A stretch of 64,000 nucleotides of DNA, taken from positions 1 to 64,000 of the forward strand of contig JAWZYV010019574.1 of the NCBI GenBank assembly GCA_038373885.1, given 5' to 3'. This document shows, in pieces, positions 1 through 11,865 of the stretch (the first letter of the stretch is position 1; the number at the start of each line of letters is the position of its first letter). The position numbers and the translations under genes are program-made. The notes below the pieces were generated by a model that saw only the letters and a program-made list of their open reading frames with translations, was not told the DNA's origin and ran no database searches. The DNA is from Cheiracanthium punctorium (taxonomy: Eukaryota; Arthropoda; Arachnida; Araneae; Cheiracanthiidae).

Positions 1-136
1 CGTCTAGAAAGCGAAAACCATCATTAGCCACAAAGGTAAGCCATGCAAAGATTACAAAAGATACCACAATTTTTCAGCACGATCTTACTGCTTAATCCCT
101 TCTCGGGTTTTACCTAAGTCATATTCGGGCACGCAA

Positions 137-640
137 TAGAGATGAGTTCGGGCTCATTTTTTGAAGCGCGAGCCCGAGTACTTTTAATCCGAGCCCGCCC
201 GAGCATTATTATTTAAGTCTGTAAGTCTGAGCCCGAGCCCGAAATTTCAGCTAAAGATTAAAAAAATCCAACTACTTCATTAATAGAATACAATAAATTT
301 TGCCGTTTGTGCAAATTAAAGACAAATATAGTTGCAAATTCTCAATGCACTTTCTAATTCTTTATATCCAAGTTTATCAAATAATGTCCGATCTCACGAC
401 TTACTAAGCAATATAAGCCGCCGCTCTGAAATAACCAAACAGCTTCACGCACTTCTAGGCGCCAGTGCCCCTATTTTTTTTATAAGTACTTTTATTTTCC
501 TCATGACTTTTAAAAATTTGCTTCAAGGAGTATGTTCAATAAAGGAGAAATTTTTCACGAGCCCGAGTCCGCCCGAGCCCGAAAGCAATCGTGAATTGCA
601 GAGCCCGAGCCCGGTTCGGGCTGAGCCCGTCTCATCTCTA
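137..640 (+). mobile_element. hAT-type MITE, copy A
   Basis: Non-autonomous element bounded by inverted termini TAGAGATGAG and CTCATCTCTA. The 8 bases on each side, GCACGCAA (129-136) and GCAGGCAA (641-648), form an 8-bp target duplication with one mismatch, typical of hAT transposons. Both ends are rich in GAGCCC/GGGCTC words. A longer relative lies in opposite orientation at 8001-8860, so this copy has lost internal sequence. The open frame crossing its right half has no recognisable product and is taken as chance. Confidence 0.85.
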
Positions 641-932
641 GCAGGCAATAACCCTCCATCTTGAATTTTCCCGAATGGAGCAAAGGAGCAACGATCCTTC
701 TCGGAAAAATTTCGTATATACTTCTTCAATCGTTTCTAAACTTTTGATAAGTTTTCCTGAGACCAGATGGCAGCGTTATACAATATTAGAGATGACGGCA
801 ACCATGAGGGGTAGGGGTCAAGATTCAAAGTTAAACTTTTCTTTATGAAATTTCTTTGTTGAACTCTTACATAGTGGTTGCTCATCTTTTTTAACAGCGG
901 TATTAACCAAACGCCATAACTCAGTCAGGTAA

Positions 933-1165
933 CTTTTTCTCCAAATGGCGGGCGCTAACATTGCTTTGGAGGCATTGGCCACTACGAAGACCGGAGTTGT
1001 TGGTCACTTTATTATGGGGACACCAAGTAGGTGGACCAACGTTGCCCCCTATGAAGGGACGGACACAATGACATCCACGCCCAGTCGGGGATCGAACTTC
1101 GAGCGCCGGGAGTTGAACCCGAAACCGTAGTACGGTGCTTTATCCACCGTACTAGCTGGTCGGCG
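933..1165 (-). mobile_element. tRNA-derived SINE, copy 1
   Basis: Read on the minus strand, the element starts near 1164 with a tRNA-like head. It contains a B-box-like GGGTTCAACTCCC and then a second GTTCGATCCCCGACTGGG-like segment. A perfect 10-bp direct repeat, AGTCAGGTAA, flanks it (923-932 and 1166-1175) and is read as the target duplication. A second full copy sits at 49603-49828 and a diverged one at 62298-62573. The head does not fold as an intact tRNA, so this is a retroposon and not a tRNA gene. Confidence 0.85.
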
Positions 1166-1175
1166 AGTCAGGTAA

Positions 1176-2636
1176 ATTAAATGACAGATTCGACTCCCAG
1201 GGACATTATATTGGAAATGATTTTGCCTAGGTGTCATGGTAACTCTCGTATTTGATATGGTGAATACCATTTTCCCAGCTAATCTTTGAAGTAGCTTGCT
1301 CTGCAGAATTAACTCACTGGTTCAAAGCTTGGTCAATACGGCAAATTAAATAATATTTGGAGAAGGAGATACAATTCTGAGCTATACCAGATTTATAAAG
1401 TTCCAGATATCATATAACACTTAAAAATAACTACAAAAATCTAATGGCCCACTTGACTCGTATGAACAATCACAATTTTATACAAAAAAGTGTTTCAGTT
1501 TAAAGCCACTGGAACACGTGGGCAGAGGTGCCCGAAATTAAGATGGTCTCACTCAGTAGTATCCGACTTCCTAGCCTTTGGTGAGACGAGCTGGAGATAA
1601 AAATAAAAAAAAGAGGTCATTGTGGAGAATTCTCCACAGGAAAGCATTGCATTGGCCCACACGAGGCTCTCTAGTCATTTCTGATAATGTGAATACGGCA
1701 AATTAATGTCTTACAGAGTGCGACTCATATAAGAGAAAACCTGATTTAAATATAGAGAATAAATATCATTCAAATACAATAAAATTAATTTTTTTTTAAT
1801 TTTTTGGAAGATTTAAAACAGAATGGGTTTCGAATTCTTAAACAGCGTTTTACATATTTACTTTCATGAAATGTTTTATGTGAACAGTGGTAATATGTTT
1901 TAAAAATTGATTTATAAGACGGTGCTGTTAAAAAAATTGCATTAGCAGAAATGACATTACTAAAAAAACTTTTTATCAAAAATTCCAGAAAAAATGTAAT
2001 TTTGAAAGAAATTAAATAATGGTTAACGTGTTTCCCTATGTCGTTTGCTCTCCGTTTTATATATGGTATGGTAATGATATTAGCAAACAGGATGAACCAA
2101 ATAAGACTGCTCAACAGCGAAACACTCTATTCTTTTTTAAGCAGTTCATTATTTAGAATTTTCACGAACTCTAATACCAATAGTAGAGCTTTATTTTCCC
2201 GCCATAGGAAAATATTAAGGGCATTGTGACAAATTAAAAAATATAAATAAAGTCTCTAAACATCCCAATTCGGTAAAAAGTTTCAAAGGAGCTCGAAGTC
2301 ACGTTTTTGGTGTTTTTTAGTAATTAGATATGAATAGTTTTTTCCAATAATATTTTTATAATTAGTATAATTAATTTTTTAAAAATAATGATTATTTTTT
2401 TACTGAACTATTTTCTTAATGATAAAACAATTTCTCATAAAACAATTCAAACTTTTAATGATAAAACAATTCAAGCATGGTAGACTTTCTCACAAAAGCT
2501 TGATTACTGACATACAATTAATGAAAATCCAAATTGTGGTCGTTAAATGTTACGTTGGCCGAATGAAAAAGTCTCGTCAGTGACACCAAAAATCTATACA
2601 TATATTTCTCTTAAGTGGCGACAAAAAGGGGTCTAA
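1176..2636. other. gene-free AT-rich stretch
   Basis: No exon, RNA gene or bounded repeat was recognised. Open frames on both strands at 1785-2229 are low-complexity and show no family features. Confidence 0.5.
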
Positions 2637-2920
2637 TTTCTTAATTGTCGTTTGGCAACGCAGGCAAGTTTGGCAAAACCCTGAAGCGCCCTCTAACTTT
2701 GCGAGCGATCGTACTGTCAGATATTTTATCCGAAATAAATATAACGATGTAACGATCTGAAATATGTATAACGATCCGAAATATATATAACAGCTGGCAA
2801 TTTTGTTTTGTTTACATTAAAATCATAATCCGAACTTTGCAAGCGATTTCGATTCGCGAATAGCAATTTCAGAATTCTTAATCGTCGTTTGGCAACGGCT
2901 GGCCGATTGGCAAAGTTTTT
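2637..2920 (+). repeat. pair of about 40-bp direct repeats
   Basis: A roughly 40-bp segment built around GTCGTTTGGCAACG occurs at 2637-2678 and again at about 2875-2916. The intervening sequence contains repeated AACGATCTGAAATATAT-like words. No terminal inverted repeat was seen, so the origin is unresolved. Confidence 0.5.
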
Positions 2921-2989
2921 TAACAATCTGAAGTGCAATTTACATCTATTGTTACATCTTTATTAGTTTTATATATGAATTTAAATCGT

Positions 2990-3403
2990 GCAGTCGGATA
3001 TTAGCTACGAAATGAACGGAGGCGAGCTGAACGGCAAGCTGAGAAGGGTTAAGAAGTCGCTGCAAGACGAAGAATTCGTAACAAAGCTGATAGTCGTCGT
3101 CGCTTTAGCTAGGCTAAAGCAATTTAGCATATGGTGAGCGAGGGAAGCGAGCATGGATTGCAAAGCAATCCTTAGGGAACCGCGTAATCGGCTCCCCGGG
3201 GGGTTGGCGAGCAGGGGGCGGTAGCCCCCTAGTTATCTGTATTTTTCTAAGTGCAAAGTTAAACTATTTTGTTCTCATTCATCCATCATCTTTTAACCTA
3301 TACCGTAAAGCTCAAAAAGTTCTCTAAAGTTCATTTTTAAGTAAAAAGAATCATGTCTGAATTATAAACGCTTCGTCATTTATGGCAAAGTTTGAGAACC
3401 ACT
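2990..3403 (+). repeat. dispersed-repeat-like segment with short coding-like frame, hairpin array and hAT-like end
   Basis: A 41-codon frame at 3012-3137 has coding-like composition (residues start MNGGELNGKL and end LKQFSIW) but no recognised domain. It overlaps and is followed by four compact hairpins: GCTTTAGC/GCTAAAGC (from 3101), GGATTGC/GCAATCC (from 3154), a GGGAACCG-type stem with imperfect pairing (from 3176), and GGGGGC/GCCCCC (from 3215). The segment ends near 3403 with TTTGAGAACCACTG, the reverse complement of a common hAT terminus. A matching left end was not found, so this is probably a remnant of a dispersed element. Confidence 0.45.
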
Positions 3404-5264
3404 GAGCGACACCCACAGCAGCAGCCGCGCGGCACTGAAATGCAGAACACTCTCTGTACAAAGAATTTTAGGTGACAGAATGCCATATTCGTTGTTTCGT
3501 AAAATTCGTTAAAACGATATTTCACCGTGACTTAATTTGCACTGCATGATTTTAACTGAGATTTTAACTAAGATGTTAACATTTCACTCTGAAATATTCG
3601 TAAAAGTGAAGTTCATTGTGAAGAGTATATTTACCTGCACTGACATCATCAGGTGACGTATCCTTTCAAAATTGGAGCGTCGTCGCGATTATCACTGGAC
3701 ACAAAAAAGGGGGGCAAAAACAACCCGCGAAACACCACTAACCTGATAAAACATGACAAAACTAGTACTTAAAAATAAAGCAGATTCAGCAGTAAGTACT
3801 CAGCTAGAATAATCTCATGGCGTTCGGTACAGACTCTGTACACAAGGGACACCAGCCTGAAAGAAAAGCCGTCCGACTTCCAAAGTTTCGTGCGCAGACT
3901 GAATTCAGAAGGAGAGAAAAATAAGAGAAAAAAAAAATTGGCCGCTTTCCATCAGTGGGGAAACTCGCGAAAATATTTGGAGGAATGTCACAAGAAATGA
4001 AGGTTTTAGGTGACGATTAATTCCCCCTCCCCCCTTCTCGCTAAGTACCCTGAAATAGTCACCTTTTTATTCGCGAATTCATCATTCAAAATGTTATTAG
4101 GCAGAAAATAAACTCGACCGGTAGATTTAGTTTCCTTATGTTGCTGTGATCAGGAGCGGCCCTAGGGTACTTGCCGTCCCCATGTAAACGTAAAAAAGCT
4201 CCCTCTTTTATACTTTTTTCAAGCTTTAGAGTTCGAAGTGTTGCCCATTCGAAGACGGCGCCCCGATGCGATTCTTACCTTGCTTGCTGTGTCGTGCCGC
4301 CCCTGACTCTAACCTTTTATAGAACCCTATTTAATACTTACTCGTATTTCCAACCAAGTTGAAAATTCTGTCTTTTACAAGCATTGGCCCACACGGTTTG
4401 ATTTCGTTTTGTTTGTCTGTCCGTCCAGCTTTTTCGAGGTTCTGGCCGAGTTTGACTACAACACATTGCCAACTTTAGACTTGTGCAGGAAAGTGTTTTA
4501 CAATCAATGCGTTTGGCATGATTTATCTTTCTGAGTTTCCAGTAACTATATGTGAACCCCTTAATGTCGTCCAGATTCAGTTCTGGCATTCTGGTCTGAA
4601 TTTTGAAATTCTCAGACGTCAAACTGGTTTATATGTTGGCTATAAGTTGTGGGTAACATCATTCACATTCATACTGAGTGTTTTAAGTATACCTGGCATA
4701 ATTTAAAAGGTGGCTGGGGGATCGAAATCGATTCAGATGGAGGGTCGAAAACATCGTTTTCAAACACCTGCAAATAATCATTTTACAAAAGGTGTCGAAG
4801 TGCTTGTTAGCTTTCCTAAAGATTTAATACAAATGATTTTATTATCCGAAAATTGCATCATTAGAAATGGAATACAATTTATAATGATCGATTTTAGTTG
4901 ACTATTTTTTGAGAAAAGAATAGTCAAGTCTTATCGAAACGTAGTTTGAAGGCTTCCCCAACACTTCAGTAACTTTTCGGAAGTGATTATCGTGAAAATG
5001 ACGTTTTTGATCTTTGCATTCCTGCATCATTCCGAATTAACTTGATTCCCTCAACCACAGTTACGAATTGTGTCAAATAGTATCTTTGTCACCTCTGTCA
5101 GTCTATTGTGAATCGACTGTCAGTCGCAAAAAACTTGTAAAAGTGATTGACTTTTTTACCCTTAATTCACGATTATTAAATCTCAATTCCACAAACTACA
5201 TTACCCAGAAAGATGCAAAATTTTCACTTTTTATAAACATTAAAAAAAAAAAAAACATTACATA
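3404..5264. other. gene-free stretch
   Basis: No supported gene. Open frames at 4171-4901 show no conserved features. Words near 4390-4440 (GGCCCACACGG, TTTGTCTGTCCGTCC) recur elsewhere in the window and suggest old repeat debris. Confidence 0.4.
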
Positions 5265-5414
5265 TACCGTATAACGAGTATAACGCGAGGTTTTTTGACT
5301 GATCATTTCCCGTAAAAACCTGACAAGCGCTAAATTCGACACCTAAGTATAGGATTTTTCTAATTATGTTGATGAAAAATTTCAGTATCGCGTTATATTC
5401 GGGCTAATACGGTA
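5265..5414. mobile_element. short inverted-repeat element, mariner-like MITE candidate
   Basis: Ends are TACCGTATAACGAGTATAACGCGA on the left (abbreviated key words TACCGTA and TATAACGCGA) and an imperfect inverse ending AATACGGTA on the right. The termini sit in TA dinucleotides, compatible with Tc1/mariner-type insertion. About 150 bp, no coding capacity. Confidence 0.5.
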
Positions 5415-5510
5415 AGAAAAATTAACACTTGATCATGCAATTGATGTCAGAAATTTATCTATGACTGCTGGCAATAGCAAAATTGAAGACTTTTCCCCCT
5501 TTGTGTTACG

Positions 5511-5735
5511 GCAAGCCTACACAAGGGGCATCTAACTAGAGGGGAGTGACTTGGGAGAAGGACTTTTTAAGAGGTTCTAACAAGTATTCACGTTACATCT
5601 GGAGAAAACCGCCCAACATGGCCATGCCGCTGGATAGACAGCCGCGCGAAAGACCCGAGGCCGGGACTCTTTTCACTCTTCATCTATCCACCACGTTCAG
5701 TGTCTTATCCTCTCGGCCATGCAAAAATTAGAGAA
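5511..5735 (+). repeat. dispersed repeat family R1, copy 1
   Basis: About 220 bp sharing ordered words with 61640-61860: GGCAA.CCTACAC, GAGGACTTTT or GAAGGACTTTTTAAG, GGTTCTAAC, GTATTCACGTT, AGCCGCCCAA-like, GGACAGCC and CAGTGTCT. Shorter related pieces occur inside both arms of the 22.7-38.3 kb element and near 62470-62530. Class unknown. The open frame across it lacks a recognisable product. Confidence 0.6.
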
Positions 5736-7345
5736 CACCGTGCAGTCAGTCTAGGCACAAATGGGTTAATTAATACGGCTGTTTTGCAAGAACTACTCCA
5801 TTTCGTTGAACTACAAACGGAATAAATATTTAATGACTATTCCTAACATCCCTAACGCTTTTGGCGAACCATTTCGAAGCGCGTAGTCAAAACAGAAATT
5901 CAAAACAACTGTAAAAGCGGTCTCATTTCCGATGCAGCTGCCAGCTGTGTATTTGTACGGTATAATCGAGATGAGAGTAGTAGCTCTTCTCCCTCTACGG
6001 ATAACATTTTCAAAGTCGATCGTTTACGAAAAAGGTAGAGAATTCTTTCGACTAATGATTCTTGTATTCCAGTTTTGTTTTGATGAAAATGACTTTTTAA
6101 TAAACATGTTCAGAAATCATAAGAACAATCAAGAAACTGGTGTTTAAAGCTAAAAATTATTTTGTAAAATAGCACGCAAATGAATAAATAAGAAAAAGTA
6201 TTAGCACGATCTTGTTTCGAGTAGCACAAAAGGTCCACCTTTCCCCGTACTTTACTCAAAATTTATTTCGTATCATCCACAGAGGCATTTTCCGGTATAT
6301 CGGGACTCTGAACCTTTTGCACCTGAGAGCAGTTGTTTCAAGGTCACTCTAGTCTTTGTTCCAAATTAAAATTTAAGAATGAAATATATTTTGTATGTTG
6401 CAAAGATATACAATTTGATAGACGGAAACGGTAGTTCTGATAATAGTGCGTTTTCTACTGCACATTTTCTTGCAAGTTATTATGAATATTGTGTTTTATC
6501 ACACCAAATCTAGAAAATTGTGCTATAGAAATCTAGAAACAAAGTAATTTTCATTTGTGTTACGGAAAACTACACCTACATTATATCTTGTTCTACTTCA
6601 AAAATGCGAACGATTTCATTTTCTACATTTAACATGCTACTTTCTCTAGTAACAAAATCTACTGTTGCCCACTTCAGATTTTGGATTCAACAATTAAACA
6701 AAACCTTAAGTACTTTCAAGAGTTCTTTCACTCAGAAAATAAAAATAAGTAAATATGAATAACATTTAATTACTGCCGCATTTAAAAATTTTTTAAAAAA
6801 TAGTATAGGCATAGTAATTCTCTTTCTAACGATCCTCATTTTAACGAATTCTTAAGATTATCGAATAAAGTATTTCTATTAAAAGAAATTTGTTAGTATT
6901 TCTACCATCCCAATTTCAATTTAATGAATTTTTAAGACTAACGAACTAGATTTACGATTCCTTGAATTTCAATATCGAGATTTTTACTGTATTTTGCATT
7001 TTATTTCGTTCGCATGTGTGTATGGCAACAGATCTTTCTAGTAACCCAGAGCTGCACGTGTTCACTAAGTGTTCCTTCTTTTGCAGATGCAGCGACACCC
7101 GGTAAAGTAGACCGAATCAGTGACGTTATGAAAGCTATAATCTCTTAAATGATTTGCAACAAAATTTCGTTACAATGAACTTTACTACTCGTAAGAATAT
7201 TCCAGATTAACGAATAAAATATTCATATTAAAAAAGCAACGCAGTATACATTCAATCAGGATTAAATTTTATGAATTTTTCAGAAATACGAATTTGATTT
7301 TCGGTTTCATGAAATTTGTTATACCGAGACGAGAATTCATGGTAT
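5736..7345. other. gene-free stretch, probably intronic or intergenic
   Basis: AT-rich sequence without a recognised exon. Downstream exons of the minus-strand calcium-channel gene would be expected at lower coordinates than 7567, but none was identified here. Confidence 0.4.
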
Positions 7346-7525
7346 TAGTGTGTTATAGCGGCTACTGAGTCTGTTTGGCAATATTAGGATTACGCCAAGA
7401 TCGCAGCTATGCTTTAAGAACTTCAAGCGTCAGTAAAATTACAAATGTTTTTGTGAGATTTTATCACCAGTATCCTGACGATGTTTGCTTGGCGATTGAA
7501 TCTCAGTGGCCGCTATAACCCACTA
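7346..7525. mobile_element. inverted-repeat MITE, family M1 copy 1
   Basis: Imperfect 24-bp inverted ends: TAGTG-GTTATAGCGGC-ACTGAG on the left and its complement ending CACTA on the right. Internal TTTGGC/CTTGGCG segments match a relative at 20644-20884. It ends 42 bp from the calcium-channel exon's donor site, inside the intron. No convincing direct target duplication was found. Confidence 0.6.
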
Positions 7526-7566
7526 GCAGCGATTTCAGTGCAGTCTCCGTCCAGACTTACCCTTAC

Positions 7567-7683
7567 CCTGGCTTTTTCGAGCTGTGCCAGGGCCTGCCTC
7601 TCTGTCTCCCGTCGCAGAGCCTCTCGCTCCTCATCTAGAGACAGATCGGATGATGGTTGGCTATAATTCGAGTCCGCCGACCC
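7567..7683 (-). CDS. voltage-gated calcium channel beta subunit, one internal exon
   Basis: This 117-bp exon encodes 39 residues in phase 0, beginning [19 protein letters not shown] and ending [11 protein letters not shown]. That block is the conserved segment of calcium channel beta subunits (CACNB, Drosophila Ca-beta) just before the SH3-like domain. On the minus strand a TTTCAG acceptor (AG at 7685-7684) precedes GGG, and a GTAAGG donor begins at 7566 after AGG. A second possible donor lies 6 bases further on. In known family members the next exon starts with a KPVAFAVRTN-type sequence, and it was not found in this window. The beta subunit is a cytoplasmic partner that promotes surface delivery and gating of the channel's alpha-1 subunit. 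The length fits an intact exon with no breaks. Neighbouring exons must lie outside the window or be too short to recognise. Identification rests on remembered family sequence. Confidence 0.85.
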
Positions 7684-7891
7684 CTGAAACACACACAAAA
7701 AAAAAAACAGATACAGGTTAGACTATAACAACTTTTTTTAACGGAAGGCTTTTTAAAGTTACACATTTTTACTTTCCGAACATGTACCATGTAAGGAAAG
7801 TATTGCAATCATGAAAAAATTCGACTTCGAGATTTTGGTGTATTTACACGTTTTGAGGTCTTCTGAATTCATTTGTGGTATTTTTACGAGA

Positions 7892-7942
7892 TGTATGTAT
7901 GTATGTGTGTGTGTATGCACGTATGTATGTTTGTGTGTATGT
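7892..7942 (+). repeat. TATG/GTGT microsatellite
   Basis: Short repeats of TATG and GT, interrupted. It lies about 210 bp upstream of the calcium-channel exon in transcript sense. Confidence 0.8.
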
Positions 7943-8000
7943 GAGTGAACACGATAGCTCCTAAACGGGGTATTCGATTGAGCTCAAATTGGGTATATAT

Positions 8001-8860
8001 TAGAGATGAGACAGGCTCAGCCGAGCCCGAACCGGGCTCGGGCCCTGTAATTCACGCTTGCGTTCGGGCTCGGGCGGGCTGGGACTCGTGAAAAATGTCT
8101 CCTTTATTGAGAATACTCCTTGAAACGGATTTTAAAAAGCGATTCATCGGAAAAATAAAAGTATTGATGTAATGCTAGGACTTGCGACAAAATAATTGAT
8201 GGGTAAAAAGCTAGCTTTTTCACATAATTTATTAAATGGCGTGTTGTGCTATTTCACTTGCGTATGTGTGATAAAATGCTGATCATTCAAAATTTTGGCC
8301 TCATTCTTTACTGGTCTATCTTAAATGTATACATTCACATCGTATCATAAAATATTTTTTAAAAGTAATTTTGTTCCTATCAACTAAATTCTTATGCACT
8401 AATATATTCTTATGCAATTCTAGGCAAATATCTTAAATTTATTGTGCAAAATCTCTTCTCTGGACGTGCTTTAACTATAACATTTTTTAATGTTACTATA
8501 CGAAATTTATAACTTGTATTTTTTTGTATCTAATATATCTAAGAACATACGAATGTTTAACACTGATGTGACTACTCAACGGAATTTTTAATAAAAACTG
8601 AAATATTATTCTTATTATTTGATAAACATGGATATAAAGAATTAGAAACTGCATTAAGAATTTGCAACTGTATTTGTCTTTAATTTGCACAAACCGCAAA
8701 ATTTATCGTATTGTATCAATGAAGTAACTGAATTTTATTTATCTTTAGCTGAAATTTCGGGCTCGGGCTCCGACTTAAATAATATTGCTCGGGCTCGGGC
8801 GGGCTCGGATTAAAAGTCCTCGGGCTCGGGCTTCAAAAAATGAGCCCAAACTCATCTCTA
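8001..8860 (-). mobile_element. hAT-type MITE, copy B
   Basis: Bounded by TAGAGATGAG and CTCATCTCTA and flanked by a perfect 8-bp target duplication GTATATAT (7993-8000 and 8861-8868). Both ends carry GGGCTCGGGC-rich subterminal repeats. Its interior matches copy A (137-640) in reverse orientation, including a shared segment with TTGCAAATT-like and AATTTGCACAAAC words. At 860 bp it is the less deleted copy. No transposase is encoded. Confidence 0.9.
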
Positions 8861-8868
8861 GTATATAT

Positions 8869-9565
8869 TTCATAAACCACCGTCACAAGACTGGTATTAA
8901 TTTTGGTGTGGATAGGAATTATAGTTTTTCTACAGGGCTACGACAAAGATTTCTTTTACATTATAGCATATGGTGAGAAATTCTTGAAAGTGCGCTAGCA
9001 TTAAAACGGCGCTTTCGATTGAGCTTCATTTTGGTATATATGTTTGAATTATTCATTGATTAAAATTTATTTAAATGCTTGGTAATGATCTTAATCGTAA
9101 GTGTTCGGAAATTCGAGTGGAGTCACTCCAGATTTTTTCTTTTTACATTGGAGTTAAATATTGCTGATTATATTTGAATCAATTGAGTTACCAATTTATG
9201 GGATTTGTCGCTAAATGACGCATATGGGGATAAATTTACTTTCGAATTATAGTGATCTTTTTTAGTAATTTTTCCTTTTGATTTAGGGACTTTTTTATGT
9301 CGAATTCATTTTTAGTAATTTTTTTTCTGACTTTAATGATCGAATTACTGCAACATTTTTAGTACTTTTCCTTTTGATTCAGGGATTTTATTTACGTTCG
9401 ATTTCATTTTTAGAAATTTTCCTAACGGGACAAATATAAACAATAAATAAATTTTATACTAAATCAATCAATAAATAAAGACTAAATTATACATGTGAAC
9501 TATCTAATTACAAAATATCAATACCAATGCTCTTTCATATATATATTTAATTTCCGAAATAATTT
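8869..9565. other. gene-free stretch
   Basis: AT-rich sequence. The words TTTTAGTAATTTTTCCTTTTGAT recur loosely around 9260-9420, but no bounded element is visible. Confidence 0.4.
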
Positions 9566-10170
9566 TTAAGGTGTTATAGAGAAAAAAAAACTCAAAATTG
9601 TAGATGATCGCATAGTTTGTCTGTCAATTTTAGGTCGTGCCAATTTTGACACTATTTCAGCAATATCAGCCCAATGCTTATCTTCTTTTTCTGGATATTT
9701 GAATTTAAAACAGTCAATTTTTTTCCTTAAGTAGTTCACAAGCATTTCATCATTGCTAATCTTACTAATGATAAAGATGTGGAACACTCTTCGCTTTCCT
9801 GAAAATTTAACTAAAACAAATTCACTTATATTTAATTTTTTTGAACTTCTCTTGGATATTGCATCATTAAACTCAGTTGACGAGTTCTTTAAAAACATGC
9901 TACTATCTACAAAACTGCCTGAAATTTTTCACAGTTCATATTGTTAGGCTAATTAATTAAATTATTGGCCTAATTAATATTCAACAACGTTTAGTCATAA
10001 TTCACACCTAAAACAGTACTTTTTAGAAAATAATAACTGGTTTACTATCTCTTCATCTGTTCCATGAGTCCCCATATCAACAGTCCCATTAGACACCACA
10101 GTGGAAGAATTCAAGATTGCAAGAATAGAAAAACACGTGTTCTATCACACAATTCGTGATTTATATTATC
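9566..10170 (-). pseudogene. decayed mobile-element gene, C-terminal part
   Basis: A 110-codon minus-strand frame (9898-9566) contains SEFVLVKFSGKRRVFH, then a VNYLRKK segment and FKYPEKED. This order resembles the C-terminal tails of several arthropod transposon-encoded proteins that I know only as a pattern. Upstream, around 10170-10020, a second frame reads DMGTHGTDEEIVNQLL and ends in a C-x-x-C-like YCFRCEL before a stop. A TTTCAG lies between them. The two pieces may be parts of one broken gene. Function and superfamily are not assigned, and a chance frame remains possible. Confidence 0.35.
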
Positions 10171-11865
10171 ATAATCTGTATTATATCTGCTATCTTGAAG
10201 AATCTTTCCATTAATTAAAAGTTATTTTAAATGATAAAAAAATGCAACTAAATATAAAAATTCAAATTTACTTTGACCTGCTAGAAACAACAACGATCTT
10301 CTCAGGCTAAATACTTAACTCAATGGTTGACAGTTGTTGTTCGAAGATGTACTATTACTGTACCCATTCTGTGGTATATAAACTTTTCATAGAAATATTT
10401 TATTTTTGCACACAAACTGTTTTGTCCCATTAGCCCTGCGTCTTATTAGCCCCCAGTCTTCCCTATTTCCAAATTATAACATTTTCCGTAATTTTCGCTT
10501 TCGATTTAGATCTTTTCAGATAAATTTAAGATTTTTTAAAAAGATGTTTTTAATTTTTTAAAGCTTTTAAGGAAGGGTCTGTCATATTTTAGAAAAGAGA
10601 TGAAGTAAAGTGATCAAAGTGTTAAGATCATTGGACGAGATGTTTGCTTGTATACAATAAATAGAGCTTAATAATAGATGAGCGAAGCAACAGATATTCC
10701 TGTCATCAAACTTTTAACTGTAGTTCGCCGCTATTGCATTCCAAATATCCATGCACAGTATCAACATTTCTATGAAACTTTAGAAAACCGAGCAGCATCT
10801 ATTCTAAACCGATAATTAGTTCCGAATCAATATTAATTTGGAATTAAGACCAATTAATATTTTTCTTAAGCAGTAAGGGTGTATAACAAATATGCTATTA
10901 GAGTTTAAAAGAAGATCGATGGGTTTAGGTTATTTTGTCACCGTAATACTGAATCAGACACAGTTTTAGATAATAGATGAGTTTATGGAAAGCTATTTCA
11001 AAACTTTTATAACTACTTTGAAACTGACTATATTATCTTGATTCGTTGAATTTTCAACTGAATTCAGCGAATGTTTGCCAATCAAACTAAAAATATATAA
11101 TCACGATTTCTCTAAAATGTATTATACATTATGAGCATTTTTAAACCAGAAACTTCTTTTAAAGCAATAAACAATTTAATCGCCATGATTTTTGTCCAAT
11201 TTAATCTTATTTTAATCACCGAAACAATATATACATTGTTTCATGGGCGATTTGTCTGTCTTCTACCAATCAGAAATTTAATCGAGTGTCATCTCTATTT
11301 GAAACTTTATGTAAATTCAGTATCTGCAGAAACCATTCAACGTATTCCACACTTGTTCGATCTCAAGAATAATTTATCTAGAAAACTGGAATATATTAAT
11401 TTCTTCAAATTTCAAAATATATAAACTTAAATACTAAACTGCTAGGACTACAGTTAAAACTCCACAGTTAAAACCACATTATTTTGAGAAGACTATTTTA
11501 TTTTTTTCTGGGGTTAATAATTATGGCAGCTGCAATGAGAGGTGATAAAGCAGCTTACCATGGACTTTTATAAGTGGATTAGTTAAAGGTAAATTCGGCC
11601 CAAGGTCAAATTTAAATTATTTGCAGTTAATTCTCATTTTTCTTTTCGACGACGAAAGCAAAATCGACTATTATTTTAGGCATTAGCCGAGGCTTATTTT
11701 GAGCCCTCCTTCACAGTCCAGTGCGGGACCATTAGAGGCAAATTTTCAACAAATTTTACTAGTTCATAGGAGTTTGCTTTATGTAAATAAAATTTTACTC
11801 TTATATGGGAATAAAGGATTGTATGTGCAAGGCTCTAAAAAGGTGTTTCGAGTTACTATTTAGCA
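10171..11865. other. gene-free stretch
   Basis: AT-rich. A 97-codon plus-strand frame (11131-11424) has no recognisable features and a composition like its surroundings, so it is not called as a gene. Confidence 0.4.

Noticed and set aside
332..664. 110-codon frame rich in SPSPPEPE and SPSPVRAEP
   Set aside because: It lies in the GAGCCC-rich end of a MITE and its proline-rich tail is the repeat translated.
1049..1164. tRNA gene
   Set aside because: The tRNA-like block belongs to a SINE with its own target duplication and does not fold into a complete cloverleaf.
7346..7525. CACTA transposon
   Set aside because: The element starts TAGTG and ends CACTA, the reverse of CACTA-family ends, and lacks a 3-bp duplication.
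11131..11424. 97-codon frame as a gene
   Set aside because: Composition matches flanking AT-rich DNA, and no start context, splice sites or family match could be seen.
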